This document shows, piece by piece, positions 19,526-29,124 of a DNA stretch of 64,000 nucleotides. A model generated the notes under the pieces. That model was not told the origin of the DNA. It did no database searches and worked only from the letters and a program-made list of their open reading frames with translations. Position numbers and translations under genes: made by a program. The stretch is from an uncultured Shewanella sp. (GTDB taxonomy: Bacteria > Pseudomonadota > Gammaproteobacteria > Enterobacterales > Shewanellaceae), in assembly GCF_947495455.1 (NCBI RefSeq), contig NZ_CANLZC010000001.1, forward strand, positions 124,001 to 188,000. Direction: 5' to 3'. Positions within the stretch are counted from its first letter, which is position 1; each line of letters begins with the position of its first letter.

Positions 19526-22500
19526 TTAATCGGCTGAGTCATTTGATGATAAGGTTTCAGGATTAGCAAAGTAAGATCGAATACGTGTGGCTAACCAGCC
19601 ACTGTCATTATCCTGATTGTCTTGTGGTGAAACAGGCTTTAGTGAAGACCAATTATACAATGGAGCGACGTTTGTCGTTGCCCCTGTGGTTCCCCCTCCG
19701 CCGCCCCAAAGTATGGCCATGATATTTTTCTCCGCCACAGTACTTAAATAGCCCTCATGCCATAAGTATGTGGTGCCAGTGGTGCCGTCGGGTTGGGTTT
19801 TTAAATATTCAGACGCCTCTGTATTGCTTGAAAGGTTGTAAGTTGAACTGTCAAGTGAAGTTTCCCCTAGATAAGCGATGAGGTTATCAAAATTTATGGC
19901 CAGTGTTCCACCTTGGCTTTCAGAAAATAAGAAGTTAGGCGCAGAGCCGCCATGACCTACATTCGTTTCACCATCACTTCCTCGTGTATCGATATCATTT
20001 GTGCTTTGTATGTGTGCTCCTGGAATTTGCCAAATTACTGCGGGTACGCCTAGATTTTCTGCTATGTCTCCTACGTACTCAATATAGTTATACCAGTCTC
20101 TGGCATTATAAGCCCAACCAGCGTTATAAACATCATTGACATAATCATCGGATTCATAGCGGTCAAACACAATAAAGTCAGGAATATAAGTTCCATTGTA
20201 CGCGCCGATATCATCGCCGTTTATAAACTCATAGACTTGCTCGGCGTAGTCACTGACGTTAGCAGAGTCGGTATGTATCACTGTATTGGCATTGCCAGTG
20301 GCCCAGAGGTTTTCCATCCAGCCGTAAGAGACATTGGGGGCGAAGGTTTCAATAATCCAATGTGTTGCCTGGATCCAATCACTTAAGGTATTGTCAAAGC
20401 TCACACCATCAGTATTGTCATCAGTTTTTAAATTATAGTTTAGGGCGCCACTGTTATCTTCTACATCAGGTGGGTTGTTTTGCGCAGCTAAATTCCAACC
20501 TTCATAGAATTGTGAATCGTTCCCATTAGGGCCAAAAACCGTATTATATACACCGTAGTGTTCTTGATCACTGAGGAGGCAAGTTGTGGGGTTATCCAGT
20601 AACGCAGTGAAATATTGATAACCAGTAAAGGTTGTATCTGTATAGCAATATTCAAATGTATGGTAAGAAATGGCATAGGTGACTGCGCCAATGAGGGCTT
20701 GTTGTACCGTGTAGGTATTATTATTGAGTTGATCTGTCAAGTCAGTCACGTTGTCAGAGCTTTGTTGTAACCAGCCCATTAAATCGGGATTGAGGATTAG
20801 GCTACCCCCGCCACTGCGTTCCAGCATTTGAGCAACCATGATCAGTTTAGTAAAATAGTTCATCATAATGAAACTGGAATTTGTCATTTGCAAGTCAGTT
20901 TTTGGATCATAATTATTGGTATAACTGGCATTGACGGTATAAGCCACCATAGTCGGTAGCACATTGGGACTGTTATTGGGCAGACTGATATTATCGCTGT
21001 AGCTGGTATTAAGTTGAAAAGTTTGTTCTATAGTTTCATAGGTATATATAGGGAAAGTTACTGAGTAGGTTTCATCTGTTTGACCATTATCGTCAACTTT
21101 ACCTGTTCCTACATATTTGTAAATAGTGTTAACTGGGCTATCGACAAGATTTGGTAAGGTGATTGTATCATCTAAATCAGTAATAGCGCCCATGGCAAGG
21201 TATTTTGGCCAGCCGCGCACCAGCCCTGAATAGGTATCGGTTGCAACTTCATAATCAATGGAGTCGATAGTGTAGTCAGTAACCGAAAAAGAGAGCTCAC
21301 CTGTACCTGTGGTTGATTGAGCCGAGATAGGTATGCCGCAGCTTTGTGTCTTTTCTGTGATGGTGCAAATGCAGCTTTGAGCACTATTGGATTGCTCTGT
21401 GCAAGCCACTGCACCACTACTACGTTCACTACCAAAAAGAATATAATTTCCTTCACCTGAATCAGTGATAGTAATGTTAACTGTATCACCAATATCGAGA
21501 TTATTTTTAACAAATAACATGCCTTTTTCACCACTTTCTAATGGATTAGGCGTTATCCAAGCATTGAATATCGTATTATCTGTGTAGGCGACGTTATAAG
21601 TTTTCTCATAAACAACACTCTTATCGCTGTAACTAGCGAATGGGTTGTTAATTGATAAAGAGAGTGTTGGAAGTTGAATGCTATCGTAGTGATTTACACT
21701 ATAAACATAGTTGATGAGGGCTTCTATAGAACAGCTTGTTTCACCAATTGGTATGCTGCATTGGTTAGAATGTAGAAAATTGAAGTAGCCATTGGTTTGA
21801 CGATCAGAATTATAATCAGAAGCAACGATCGTAGTCTCACTGCTTACCGCACTGTCGGCACTTATTGTAATTTCAACACTATCACCAGTTATAAAGCTAT
21901 AGTCTTCGGTTGCTTCACCATTAACTGTGATGCTGGGCGTGAGGCTGACCGAATAACTCTCAGGGAAGATACTGTAGTCGATGAGCTGTGGTGAATAAGT
22001 GGCATCGAGCGTGCCTGAGACAGTAAAACTTAAGCTACCTGTTTGACTGCTTGATCCAGTGTTGGAGCTTGTGGGGCTTGCAGTAATAGAGCAACTCCTG
22101 TCGCCGGCAGAAATGGTACAAGGTGATGTTTGGAGAGTGAGTAGCCCTGAGTTATCTGTGACTGTGGTCGATACATCTTCAGTGAGTATGGTATTGGCAA
22201 ACAGAGTAATGGTGGCTGTGCCGTCACTGGCCATATTGGCGGGTGTAATGGTTGGCGTGAGGTTAAACGCACTTTGTGAGGCAATGGTGTAATTGAGGCT
22301 TGAGCGGGTTAAATAGTTATCGGTATCGACAATACTATCGGTATCAGTGATTGTAAAACTCAGACTACTGTTTATCGATGTATTAGGGCTTGTTCCTGTG
22401 GCAGTGGCTGTGATGCTTGCATTGCAGGTATTAGCATTCTGCTCTATGGTGCAGGTATCGCTGGATAAGGTTAATGCGTCAGCATCATTATTGCTAATTT

Positions 22501-25273
22501 CGATAATCGTTTGTGCGGTAAGATTACTGTCAGCAGTGACATTGACCGTCACAATTTCACTGGCAATTAAGGTCATGGCAGACATGCTAGGCGTGATAGC
22601 AATGCCAGTTTGTGAGGAAATAGACAAGCTGACATCATCAATGTTTACTGGGTAAATGGATGGCTCAGAGGGCGTTAATGAAATGGTGACATCATTATAA
22701 TTTTGAGTGATGTCATCGTTGACTTTGACAGATACTGTGCATGTGCTTTGACTGGTGGTAATGCCACAATCAGCTTGTGTGTCATATTCTGTACTGCCAT
22801 TTTGTGCAAAGGTCAGTAGACTATTACCGTCACTTTCTTCTACCTCTATGGTCACATTTTGGCTTGGCAGAGAGGTTGCCGTTAAGGTTAAGTTTGTTGT
22901 GTCACCTGGGCTTAGCGCATCACTGGCCAGTTGACCGCTAATAGTGTAAATGGTCAATGATATGTCATCTAAGGTATAGCTGCTGTCATCAACAATAAAA
23001 CTGATGCTGCCGGTTTGCGCTGTGGTATCCTTGGCTTTAACAAAAATGGTGTCCCCGCAGCTTGTATCTCCTGCTGAAATAGTGCAGGTGGCTGTGTCAG
23101 AATCTGCACTGCCGCTGCTGATCCCAAAGGTAAATGCTGCATTTTGTTCTGTGGTAACTTTTATATCACTTGAGGAGGTTACTGGCGTTGATACTGTGAG
23201 GGAAGTGACGTAGTCGGGGGCGATGCTAGTGTCTGTAAGACTGGCGGATAGTGTAATGTTAAGCCTGTTTAGAATGCTTATTTCAAATGAGGGCAAGCTG
23301 GTTTTGTCACTGGCCGATAATGAAATTGTCGTGGTGCTAGTGTCAGATAAGCTGTCAGGGGCCGTGGCAGTGATGGTGCAACTCATGTTGCTCGATGCTA
23401 ATGTGCAATTAGTGTCAGAGGAGGAATCGGCATTGGTATAGGTATAAGTGAATACCTTATTGCTATCGGTTGGCGTGATGATTATCGCGTTGGTGAGGGT
23501 GCCCGATGCCGTAACAGTGATCGCAGTACTGCCTCCTAGCGTGACGATTTGCTCCGTGATGTCTGCGGTTAATGTGTAGCTGCTGTTCGCAACTTTTAAT
23601 GTCAATGGATCCAATGTGGAGCCATCACTGGATGTTAAATCGATTGTCACATCTTCAGAGGTATTGATAGTACTGCCGCTGGATACAGTAATCACACAAT
23701 CGGTTGTATAGGCTTTAATTGTACAGCCAGTCGTATCGTAGTCACCACTGAAGGTTAAAATCTCTTGAGTATCACCAGAAGCTGAGAGGGTAATATTAAT
23801 GTCCTCACTGACGGCACTGCTTGCTGTAATGGTGATTTCGACCTGACTATCGGCGCCGATTTCATTGGCATTAATGTCGTCAGTTAAGATATATACTATG
23901 AGTGTAAGATCATCTATGGTTTGGCCATCGCTGGTTTGAAAGCTGATCTCGCCTGAGCTGCCTGTTGTGATTGTGCTTTTTGCTTGCACGTAGACACTGC
24001 AACTGTTGCTATCCGCGTCAATGCTACAAGAGATACTGGACTCATCGGTGTTAGTGTTACTCGCGCCGAAATTAAACAGTTTAGTCGCATCATTGTTAGA
24101 TTCAAATGCGGTTATGGTCACCGCATCAGTGAGCACCCCGGCAGTTGAAAAGGTTAACTCTGTGACTCCTTTAGGATTAATACTGCTTTGTGCGAGCGTT
24201 GCATTAATAATATAGTCGAGGGCGATTAATACAGTGACATCAAGATCAGGTAAGGTACTTTCATCACTCGGCGTGAGGATAATGGTACCCGTCTCAGTAT
24301 CGGTAATGTCATCTATTGCGGTGACGGTAATCGTGCAGCTCATGTTATTTGAGCTTAAGCTACAGGCGGAGTTGTCGTCGGGATAGCTAAAGGTAAATAA
24401 GGCTTCGCTATCACTTGCGCTTTCACTGGGGGCGATAGTAATGCTGCTTGTAAGTGTACCTGTTGCGGTGACGGTAATATTGGTGCTGTCCCCTGCGCTA
24501 ATGAGGTTACTGTCAATGGCTGCGGTTAAGCTATAAGTATTGGTTGTTATTGTTAAAGGCAGATCATCAAGACTGCTTCCATCACTACTTGTTAGGCTAA
24601 TTGTGACACTTTGAGTGCTGCTGATAGTATCGGCAGCTGTGGCATCAATGGTGCAACTTGTTTGACTGGTACCAATAGTACAGCTGGTCTCGCCTGTATC
24701 ACCGCTAAAGGTTAATAGATTTGACGCACTGGCACTGGGAGTGATAGTTACTGCTGTACTGGGCTTATTGGATGCTGTGATAGTAATAGTGGCTGTGCCG
24801 CCAGCGCTGATCTCCGTGGCATTGATTGAGTCGGATAAGGTATAGCTAGTAATATCAACAGTAATGGTTTGATCGGGTAAACTTGAGCCATCATCGGGTG
24901 TTAAACTGATGCTGCCTTCAGTGGTTGTCGTTACTGCGCTTGAGGCGGTAACAGTAATAACACATTCAGTTTCTGTGGCTGCAATGGTGCAGCCAGTATC
25001 ATCGCTTGCATTTCCGCTAAAGCTAAATAAGTCATCGCTGTCGGTTTCTGCCGGTGTGATTGTGACGGTTTTTCCTGGGGCAGTCGAAGCTGTAATGGTG
25101 ATCTTGGTTGAGTCACCGGGGGCAATATCATTATCCGCAAGCGTCGCCGATAAACTATAACTTGAACCTGAAGACCCCCCACTGCCGCCACCGCCACCAC
25201 AAGCTGTGAGCAAGATAGCAAGCATAAAATAGAAAATCAGATGAATATGTTGGCACGAAATAGACCTTAGCAT
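19526..25273 (-). CDS. giant lipoprotein with about twelve Ig-like repeats and a possible enzyme-like C-terminal domain
   Basis: The protein is about 1915 residues. A hydrophobic leader ends in LLTAC followed by a Gly-rich linker, so it is a lipoprotein. About twelve Ig-like repeats of 90-110 residues follow, most with a pair of cysteines 8-9 residues apart (for example TGCTIAATETECVITV), which should make a disulfide hairpin in each domain. The last ~600 residues lack these repeats and are rich in Trp and Tyr, with DFIVFDRYESDD and GVPAVIWQIPGAH. That pattern resembles the strand ends of a TIM-barrel glycosidase, but this is inference. The start at 25273 has AAGGA upstream; an ATG at 25297 is possible. 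A stalk that presents an enzyme or binding head on the cell surface is the best guess. Confidence 0.85.
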   Translation of the reverse strand: MLRSISCQHIHLIFYFMLAILLTACGGGGGSGGSSGSSYSLSATLADNDIAPGDSTKITITASTAPGKTVTITPAETDSDDLFSFSGNASDDTGCTIAATETECVITVTASSAVTTTTEGSISLTPDDGSSLPDQTITVDITSYTLSDSINATEISAGGTATITITASNKPSTAVTITPSASASNLLTFSGDTGETSCTIGTSQTSCTIDATAADTISSTQSVTISLTSSDGSSLDDLPLTITTNTYSLTAAIDSNLISAGDSTNITVTATGTLTSSITIAPSESASDSEALFTFSYPDDNSACSLSSNNMSCTITVTAIDDITDTETGTIILTPSDESTLPDLDVTVLIALDYIINATLAQSSINPKGVTELTFSTAGVLTDAVTITAFESNNDATKLFNFGASNTNTDESSISCSIDADSNSCSVYVQAKSTITTGSSGEISFQTSDGQTIDDLTLIVYILTDDINANEIGADSQVEITITASSAVSEDINITLSASGDTQEILTFSGDYDTTGCTIKAYTTDCVITVSSGSTINTSEDVTIDLTSSDGSTLDPLTLKVANSSYTLTADITEQIVTLGGSTAITVTASGTLTNAIIITPTDSNKVFTYTYTNADSSSDTNCTLASSNMSCTITATAPDSLSDTSTTTISLSASDKTSLPSFEISILNRLNITLSASLTDTSIAPDYVTSLTVSTPVTSSSDIKVTTEQNAAFTFGISSGSADSDTATCTISAGDTSCGDTIFVKAKDTTAQTGSISFIVDDSSYTLDDISLTIYTISGQLASDALSPGDTTNLTLTATSLPSQNVTIEVEESDGNSLLTFAQNGSTEYDTQADCGITTSQSTCTVSVKVNDDITQNYNDVTISLTPSEPSIYPVNIDDVSLSISSQTGIAITPSMSAMTLIASEIVTVNVTADSNLTAQTIIEISNNDADALTLSSDTCTIEQNANTCNASITATATGTSPNTSINSSLSFTITDTDSIVDTDNYLTRSSLNYTIASQSAFNLTPTITPANMASDGTATITLFANTILTEDVSTTVTDNSGLLTLQTSPCTISAGDRSCSITASPTSSNTGSSSQTGSLSFTVSGTLDATYSPQLIDYSIFPESYSVSLTPSITVNGEATEDYSFITGDSVEITISADSAVSSETTIVASDYNSDRQTNGYFNFLHSNQCSIPIGETSCSIEALINYVYSVNHYDSIQLPTLSLSINNPFASYSDKSVVYEKTYNVAYTDNTIFNAWITPNPLESGEKGMLFVKNNLDIGDTVNITITDSGEGNYILFGSERSSGAVACTEQSNSAQSCICTITEKTQSCGIPISAQSTTGTGELSFSVTDYTIDSIDYEVATDTYSGLVRGWPKYLAMGAITDLDDTITLPNLVDSPVNTIYKYVGTGKVDDNGQTDETYSVTFPIYTYETIEQTFQLNTSYSDNISLPNNSPNVLPTMVAYTVNASYTNNYDPKTDLQMTNSSFIMMNYFTKLIMVAQMLERSGGGSLILNPDLMGWLQQSSDNVTDLTDQLNNNTYTVQQALIGAVTYAISYHTFEYCYTDTTFTGYQYFTALLDNPTTCLLSDQEHYGVYNTVFGPNGNDSQFYEGWNLAAQNNPPDVEDNSGALNYNLKTDDNTDGVSFDNTLSDWIQATHWIIETFAPNVSYGWMENLWATGNANTVIHTDSANVSDYAEQVYEFINGDDIGAYNGTYIPDFIVFDRYESDDYVNDVYNAGWAYNARDWYNYIEYVGDIAENLGVPAVIWQIPGAHIQSTNDIDTRGSDGETNVGHGGSAPNFLFSESQGGTLAINFDNLIAYLGETSLDSSTYNLSSNTEASEYLKTQPDGTTGTTYLWHEGYLSTVAEKNIMAILWGGGGGTTGATTNVAPLYNWSSLKPVSPQDNQDNDSGWLATRIRSYFANPETLSSNDSAD

Positions 25274-25485
25274 CAGAGATTGTTCCTTGTGTTTCATACA
25301 CAGCTTTTTATTGGTTATGGAAAGAAGCGCTTATGTTCAAGTGTAGTAAAAAATCATTGAGTGATAGGGAAATAATTTGACCATTTATTTGTTTAATGAA
25401 AACTGTGAGCTGTGTAGATATACAGTGACTTAATATGTTGTTATTCTTTTGAAAGATAATAATTAATGGATAAAAATAATAGGGC

Positions 25486-26412
25486 ATGGAAAGTGTTTTT
25501 GAATTAGGCATAGATGAGTTAGTAAGCTCTGCTAGACGAGAAACAAGTGAATCTAGTGTGTTGCCTAGCATCAGTCTTCGTCGTCAAGGGTACATTAACA
25601 GTACTGGGTTAGCCGGTGTTTTTCGGTTGATCCCTTATGTGTTTGAAACCCAGTGCAATGGTATTCCCGTAAAAGTTTTCAAGCCTTCTAATGGTGAAAA
25701 TTTGCCTATTATGATTTATTTTCATGGAGGTTGTTTTGTCAGTGGTGGTTTTGAGACCCATGAACAGCAGCTAAGGCAAATTGCGTATTTATCGGGGGCA
25801 ATGGTTATCGCGGTTAAGTATCGGTTAGCGCCTGAATACACCTATCCGTGTGCTCATGATGATGCGTTTGATGCTTGTGAAGGTATATATCAGGGTTGTT
25901 ATCAATGGGGCGGCAATAAAGAAGCTATTACATTAGCCGGCGACAGCGCGGGGGGACACATAGCTTTAATCACTAGCCTAAGGTTGCGGGATCAGGGAGT
26001 TTGGCGACCGAAAAAACAAATACTCATCTATCCCATGTTGGATGCATCGGCCTCTTGTGAAAGTATGACACGATACGCTGAGGGCTATGTGATCACTAAA
26101 GCCATGTTGATGTCAGGCTTTGACTATTATAGGGGGGATAACAATATTGATCTTAATCATTTAGAGATCAGCCCATTATTTCGAACAGATTGGAAAGGCT
26201 TACCTGAAACACATATTTTAACAGCAGAGTTCGATCCCCTTGTTGATGAGGGAGAAATGCTATATCGATACTTATGCTCAGCTGGAGTCGCTGCTTATTG
26301 CCGTCGTTATTTTGGTGTTATTCATGGCTTTATTCAATTATCAGGTATCAGTCAATCAGCTCAAGAGGCGCTAATACATGTGGCGAGTCTTGTTAAAGAG
26401 GGGGCAAGTTGA
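25486..26412 (+). CDS. alpha/beta hydrolase of the HSL (GDSAGG) esterase group
   Basis: The 308-residue protein has the full hormone-sensitive-lipase set of motifs. These are the oxyanion loop YFHGGCF (HGG with Cys in place of the usual last Gly), the nucleophile elbow GDSAGG, the acid in EFDPLVDEG and the base in GVIHGF. Such enzymes hydrolyse short-chain esters or related carboxylic esters. No signal peptide is visible, so it is likely cytoplasmic. It is divergent from the giant lipoprotein gene across a gap of about 210 bases. Confidence 0.9.
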   Translation: MESVFELGIDELVSSARRETSESSVLPSISLRRQGYINSTGLAGVFRLIPYVFETQCNGIPVKVFKPSNGENLPIMIYFHGGCFVSGGFETHEQQLRQIAYLSGAMVIAVKYRLAPEYTYPCAHDDAFDACEGIYQGCYQWGGNKEAITLAGDSAGGHIALITSLRLRDQGVWRPKKQILIYPMLDASASCESMTRYAEGYVITKAMLMSGFDYYRGDNNIDLNHLEISPLFRTDWKGLPETHILTAEFDPLVDEGEMLYRYLCSAGVAAYCRRYFGVIHGFIQLSGISQSAQEALIHVASLVKEGAS

Positions 26413-26531
26413 TACAGAAATATAAATTGCGAGCTATTATTAATGAAAAGAAGTGCTAATTTAGCAATGTTAATTGATCAGTGAAATGCTTGTGTTTTAT
26501 ACCATTAGGCATGGAGATATGAGGGAATGTT

Positions 26532-27092
26532 ATGTGGTTGTTAGAGCATGTTTGGTGGATAGTTGCGTTATGTGTTATCGGTTTTTTTGCGTTTGTGAGT
26601 CTTCGTTATCGTATTCCTCTTGCTCAGTTAGTGTTACAAGAAAATGAATTACAAGTCAAAGCCATGTCTGAAATCACTGAATTGGGTTTATCGGCGTTAA
26701 CTGATAGGCCGTTTTTAGAAAATAAATTTCCTTATCGAATTGGATTCTGTGCTTATAAACTCAATTTGGGGGAGATTATTCTTGAATCCAGCTGTAAAGG
26801 GAGATTAAAGCTGTGGTTAATTGATGAATTTGATCAATCCGCCAAAGGTTCAGTTAAAGCGGGTAAACGCTACTGGGTTGATGGCTTTAAAATTGCGGAA
26901 ACGACTTGGAAAGTGGATGGTAGCACCAAAGTGATATTATCTATTGATAACACGCTTTTATTTGCCGAAACCAATGTCAATATATTGGCTTTTTTGTTAG
27001 GCAAAAGGGCGCCATCAGTCGTGATAAAAGGGATATTTGGTGGCCCGCCAAAGGAGCCTGAAGAAAAACATGTTGCTAATCCAGTGGTTTAA
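26532..27092 (+). CDS. hypothetical protein with one N-terminal membrane segment
   Basis: I do not recognise this 186-residue protein. Residues of about 6-25 form one membrane segment (VWWIVALCVIGFFAFVSL). The rest is soluble, with alternating hydrophobic strands and a charged tail rich in Pro and Glu. It lies between an esterase gene and a dipeptidase gene, 30 bases before the latter, so co-transcription with the dipeptidase is possible. Confidence 0.7.
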   Translation: MWLLEHVWWIVALCVIGFFAFVSLRYRIPLAQLVLQENELQVKAMSEITELGLSALTDRPFLENKFPYRIGFCAYKLNLGEIILESSCKGRLKLWLIDEFDQSAKGSVKAGKRYWVDGFKIAETTWKVDGSTKVILSIDNTLLFAETNVNILAFLLGKRAPSVVIKGIFGGPPKEPEEKHVANPVV

Positions 27093-27122
27093 CTTTATGA
27101 CGTTTGAATACGCGTAGCGAAT

Positions 27123-27746
27123 ATGGATAAACGCCCAGAAACAATTATTGATATTCAGTCGATGCTTCCATCGATTGTTTTAGATGTACGTTACTATTCA
27201 AATGATAATTTTATGGGTAGGCCTATTGATGGATATTTGGCACCTAAAGCTTTTTTATCCATATCGGCATGTCGCGCGTTAGAAAAAGCGCAAAATATGC
27301 TGGCATCTTTTGATTTAGGCTTAAAAGTGTATGATGCTTATCGCCCTCAAATGAGCGTGGATCATTTTATTCGCTGGTCCCAAGATGAGCATGATACTCA
27401 AATGAAATCCATTTATTACCCTGATCTTGATAAAAGTGCGCTTTTTAATAAGGGGTTTATTGCCAGTAAATCGTCTCACACCAGAGCGAGCACAGTCGAT
27501 GTGACCTTGGTTTCTTTGTCATCTCCCTCCTTTCAAGTGTTAGATATGGGGACTATTTGGGACTACTTTCATCCGTCTTCTTGGACACACTATAATAAGA
27601 TCACGCATGAACAACGGGCAAATCGAATGTTGTTACAACAGGTGATGAGTGATGTTGGCTTCATGGGGTTGGCACAAGAATGGTGGCATTTCACGTTAAA
27701 GGAAGAGCCTTTTCCAAAGACGTATTTTAATTTTCCTATTGAATAG
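27123..27746 (+). CDS. D-Ala-D-Ala dipeptidase (VanX/DdpX family)
   Basis: This family uses zinc to cleave D-alanyl-D-alanine. The metal and catalytic motifs are visible: SSHTRASTVDVTL (the usual S-x-H-x-x-G-x-x-x-D with Ala in place of Gly) and QEWWHF near the C-terminus, which holds the catalytic Glu and a zinc His. An early DVRYYSNDNFMG and VYDAYRP also fit the family. At 207 residues it is near VanX length. No signal peptide is seen, so it may act in the cytoplasm as a D-Ala recycling enzyme rather than for vancomycin resistance; no vanH or vanA genes are nearby. Confidence 0.9.
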   Translation: MDKRPETIIDIQSMLPSIVLDVRYYSNDNFMGRPIDGYLAPKAFLSISACRALEKAQNMLASFDLGLKVYDAYRPQMSVDHFIRWSQDEHDTQMKSIYYPDLDKSALFNKGFIASKSSHTRASTVDVTLVSLSSPSFQVLDMGTIWDYFHPSSWTHYNKITHEQRANRMLLQQVMSDVGFMGLAQEWWHFTLKEEPFPKTYFNFPIE

Positions 27747-27849
27747 CCCCTAATGGTTTTCGTGTTAACCGATGATAAAACATATTTGATGTTAAACAAT
27801 AAACATGATTATTTGATAGCGTTAAGCGTATTGCTTTTTATTGTTGGAA

Positions 27850-28545
27850 ATGAAAATGAGTCGACATGAATTACATCGAATGCATCGTATTGGTTGGCTG
27901 CGCGCGGCAGTACTAGGCGCCAATGATGGTATTGTGTCCACTGCAAGTTTAATTATTGGTGTCGCGGCAGCACATTCTACTCGGTTTGATATTTTGCTTG
28001 CAGGTATGGCTGGACTGGTGGCTGGAGCGATGTCGATGGCGGCAGGGGAGTATGTGTCAGTGAGTTCACAATCGGATATTGAGGAAGCGGACTTAGCACT
28101 AGAAAAAGCCTCTTTAAATGATGATATTGAATTTGAAGAGAAAGAGCTAGCTGAAATCTATTGTCACAGAGGGCTTGAACCTGAACTGGCTTATCGAGTC
28201 GCAAAACAGTTAATGCAGCATGATGCATTAGCGGCACATGCTAGAGATGAATTAGGGATAACGGATACAGGAAGAGCTCGACCTTTACAGGCGGCGATGT
28301 CATCAGCCAGTATGTTCACTTTGGGGGCATTACTGCCTTTAACGGTGGCTTGGTGGGTACCCTTGAATTATATGATAGTGTCGACGAGTTGTGCTTCGTT
28401 ATTGTTTTTGGCTGGGTTAGGTATGTTAGCGGCACGTGTGGGAGGAGCATCTTTGAAAAAAGGGGCGTTTCGCGTGCTTTTTTGGGGAGCCTTGGCCATG
28501 ATACTGTCAGCTGCCGTTGGAAAGTTATTTGGAGTGGTGGTATAG
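27850..28545 (+). CDS. VIT1/CCC1-family membrane transporter
   Basis: This family includes iron and manganese transporters. The N-terminus LRAAVLGANDGIVSTASLIIGV and the next stretch GAMSMAAGEYVSVSSQ are the family signatures. A middle soluble helix rich in Glu (DIEFEEKELAEIY) is the usual metal-binding helical part. Four or five membrane segments are visible. I chose the ATG at 27850, with 27856 an alternative; earlier codons are TTG. It is followed 55 bases later by a DUF2165 protein. Confidence 0.9.
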   Translation: MKMSRHELHRMHRIGWLRAAVLGANDGIVSTASLIIGVAAAHSTRFDILLAGMAGLVAGAMSMAAGEYVSVSSQSDIEEADLALEKASLNDDIEFEEKELAEIYCHRGLEPELAYRVAKQLMQHDALAAHARDELGITDTGRARPLQAAMSSASMFTLGALLPLTVAWWVPLNYMIVSTSCASLLFLAGLGMLAARVGGASLKKGAFRVLFWGALAMILSAAVGKLFGVVV

Positions 28546-28600
28546 CGGTATTGAAAGTACATGAATTATTAACTGTTTGTTTTTTATTCAAGGAAGAGCG

Positions 28601-29092
28601 ATGACGATTCGTTATGTAAAAATAGTGCTTATTTGGAGTGTGGCTGTGTATGCAGGTATAGTCGCTTGGAATAACATGATAGATTATGAATCAAACTATG
28701 GTTTTGTTTTTCATGTGCTTAAAATGGACACCACATACCCGACCAATGAGGCTATGTCGCGAGCCATTGAAACCCCTATTTTATATCACCTTGTCTATGG
28801 TTTTATTATTGCGATTGAAGGCCTTATCGCTTTATTATCGGCGATTGCGGGTGTGTTATTAATTAAACATCGCCATAATCATGAAGCATTCAATGGGGCT
28901 AAGCATTTGGCTGTGGTTGGGTTGACTTTAGGGATACTGCTCTGGTTTACAGGTTTTTTAACGATTGGAGGAGAGTGGTTTTTAATGTGGCAGTCTACAT
29001 TGTGGAATGGTCAGCAAGCAGCGTACCGATTAGTGGTTGTTTTTTTGTTGATTTTAATTGTTTTTCTGTTACCTGATGACTTTGAGTCATGA
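28601..29092 (+). CDS. DUF2165-family small membrane protein
   Basis: The 163-residue protein has about four membrane segments and the pattern VAWNNMIDYESNYGFVFHVLKMDTT typical of the predicted small integral membrane family DUF2165. The ATG at 28601 has an AAGGAAGAG ribosome site; an upstream TTG would add only a poor leader. Its function is unknown. It ends just before a convergent outer-membrane gene. Confidence 0.8.
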   Translation: MTIRYVKIVLIWSVAVYAGIVAWNNMIDYESNYGFVFHVLKMDTTYPTNEAMSRAIETPILYHLVYGFIIAIEGLIALLSAIAGVLLIKHRHNHEAFNGAKHLAVVGLTLGILLWFTGFLTIGGEWFLMWQSTLWNGQQAAYRLVVVFLLILIVFLLPDDFES

Positions 29093-29124
29093 GGCTAATG
29101 CGTCTCTTAGCCTCAGGATCATTA

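Noticed and set aside
22030..22655. Several plus-strand ORFs within the giant lipoprotein gene
   Set aside because: They are frame shadows produced by the repeated codon pattern of the Ig repeats on the minus strand.
25308..25571. 87-codon minus-strand ORF upstream of the giant lipoprotein gene
   Set aside because: It spans the promoter gap and the start of the esterase gene on the other strand, with no recognisable motif.
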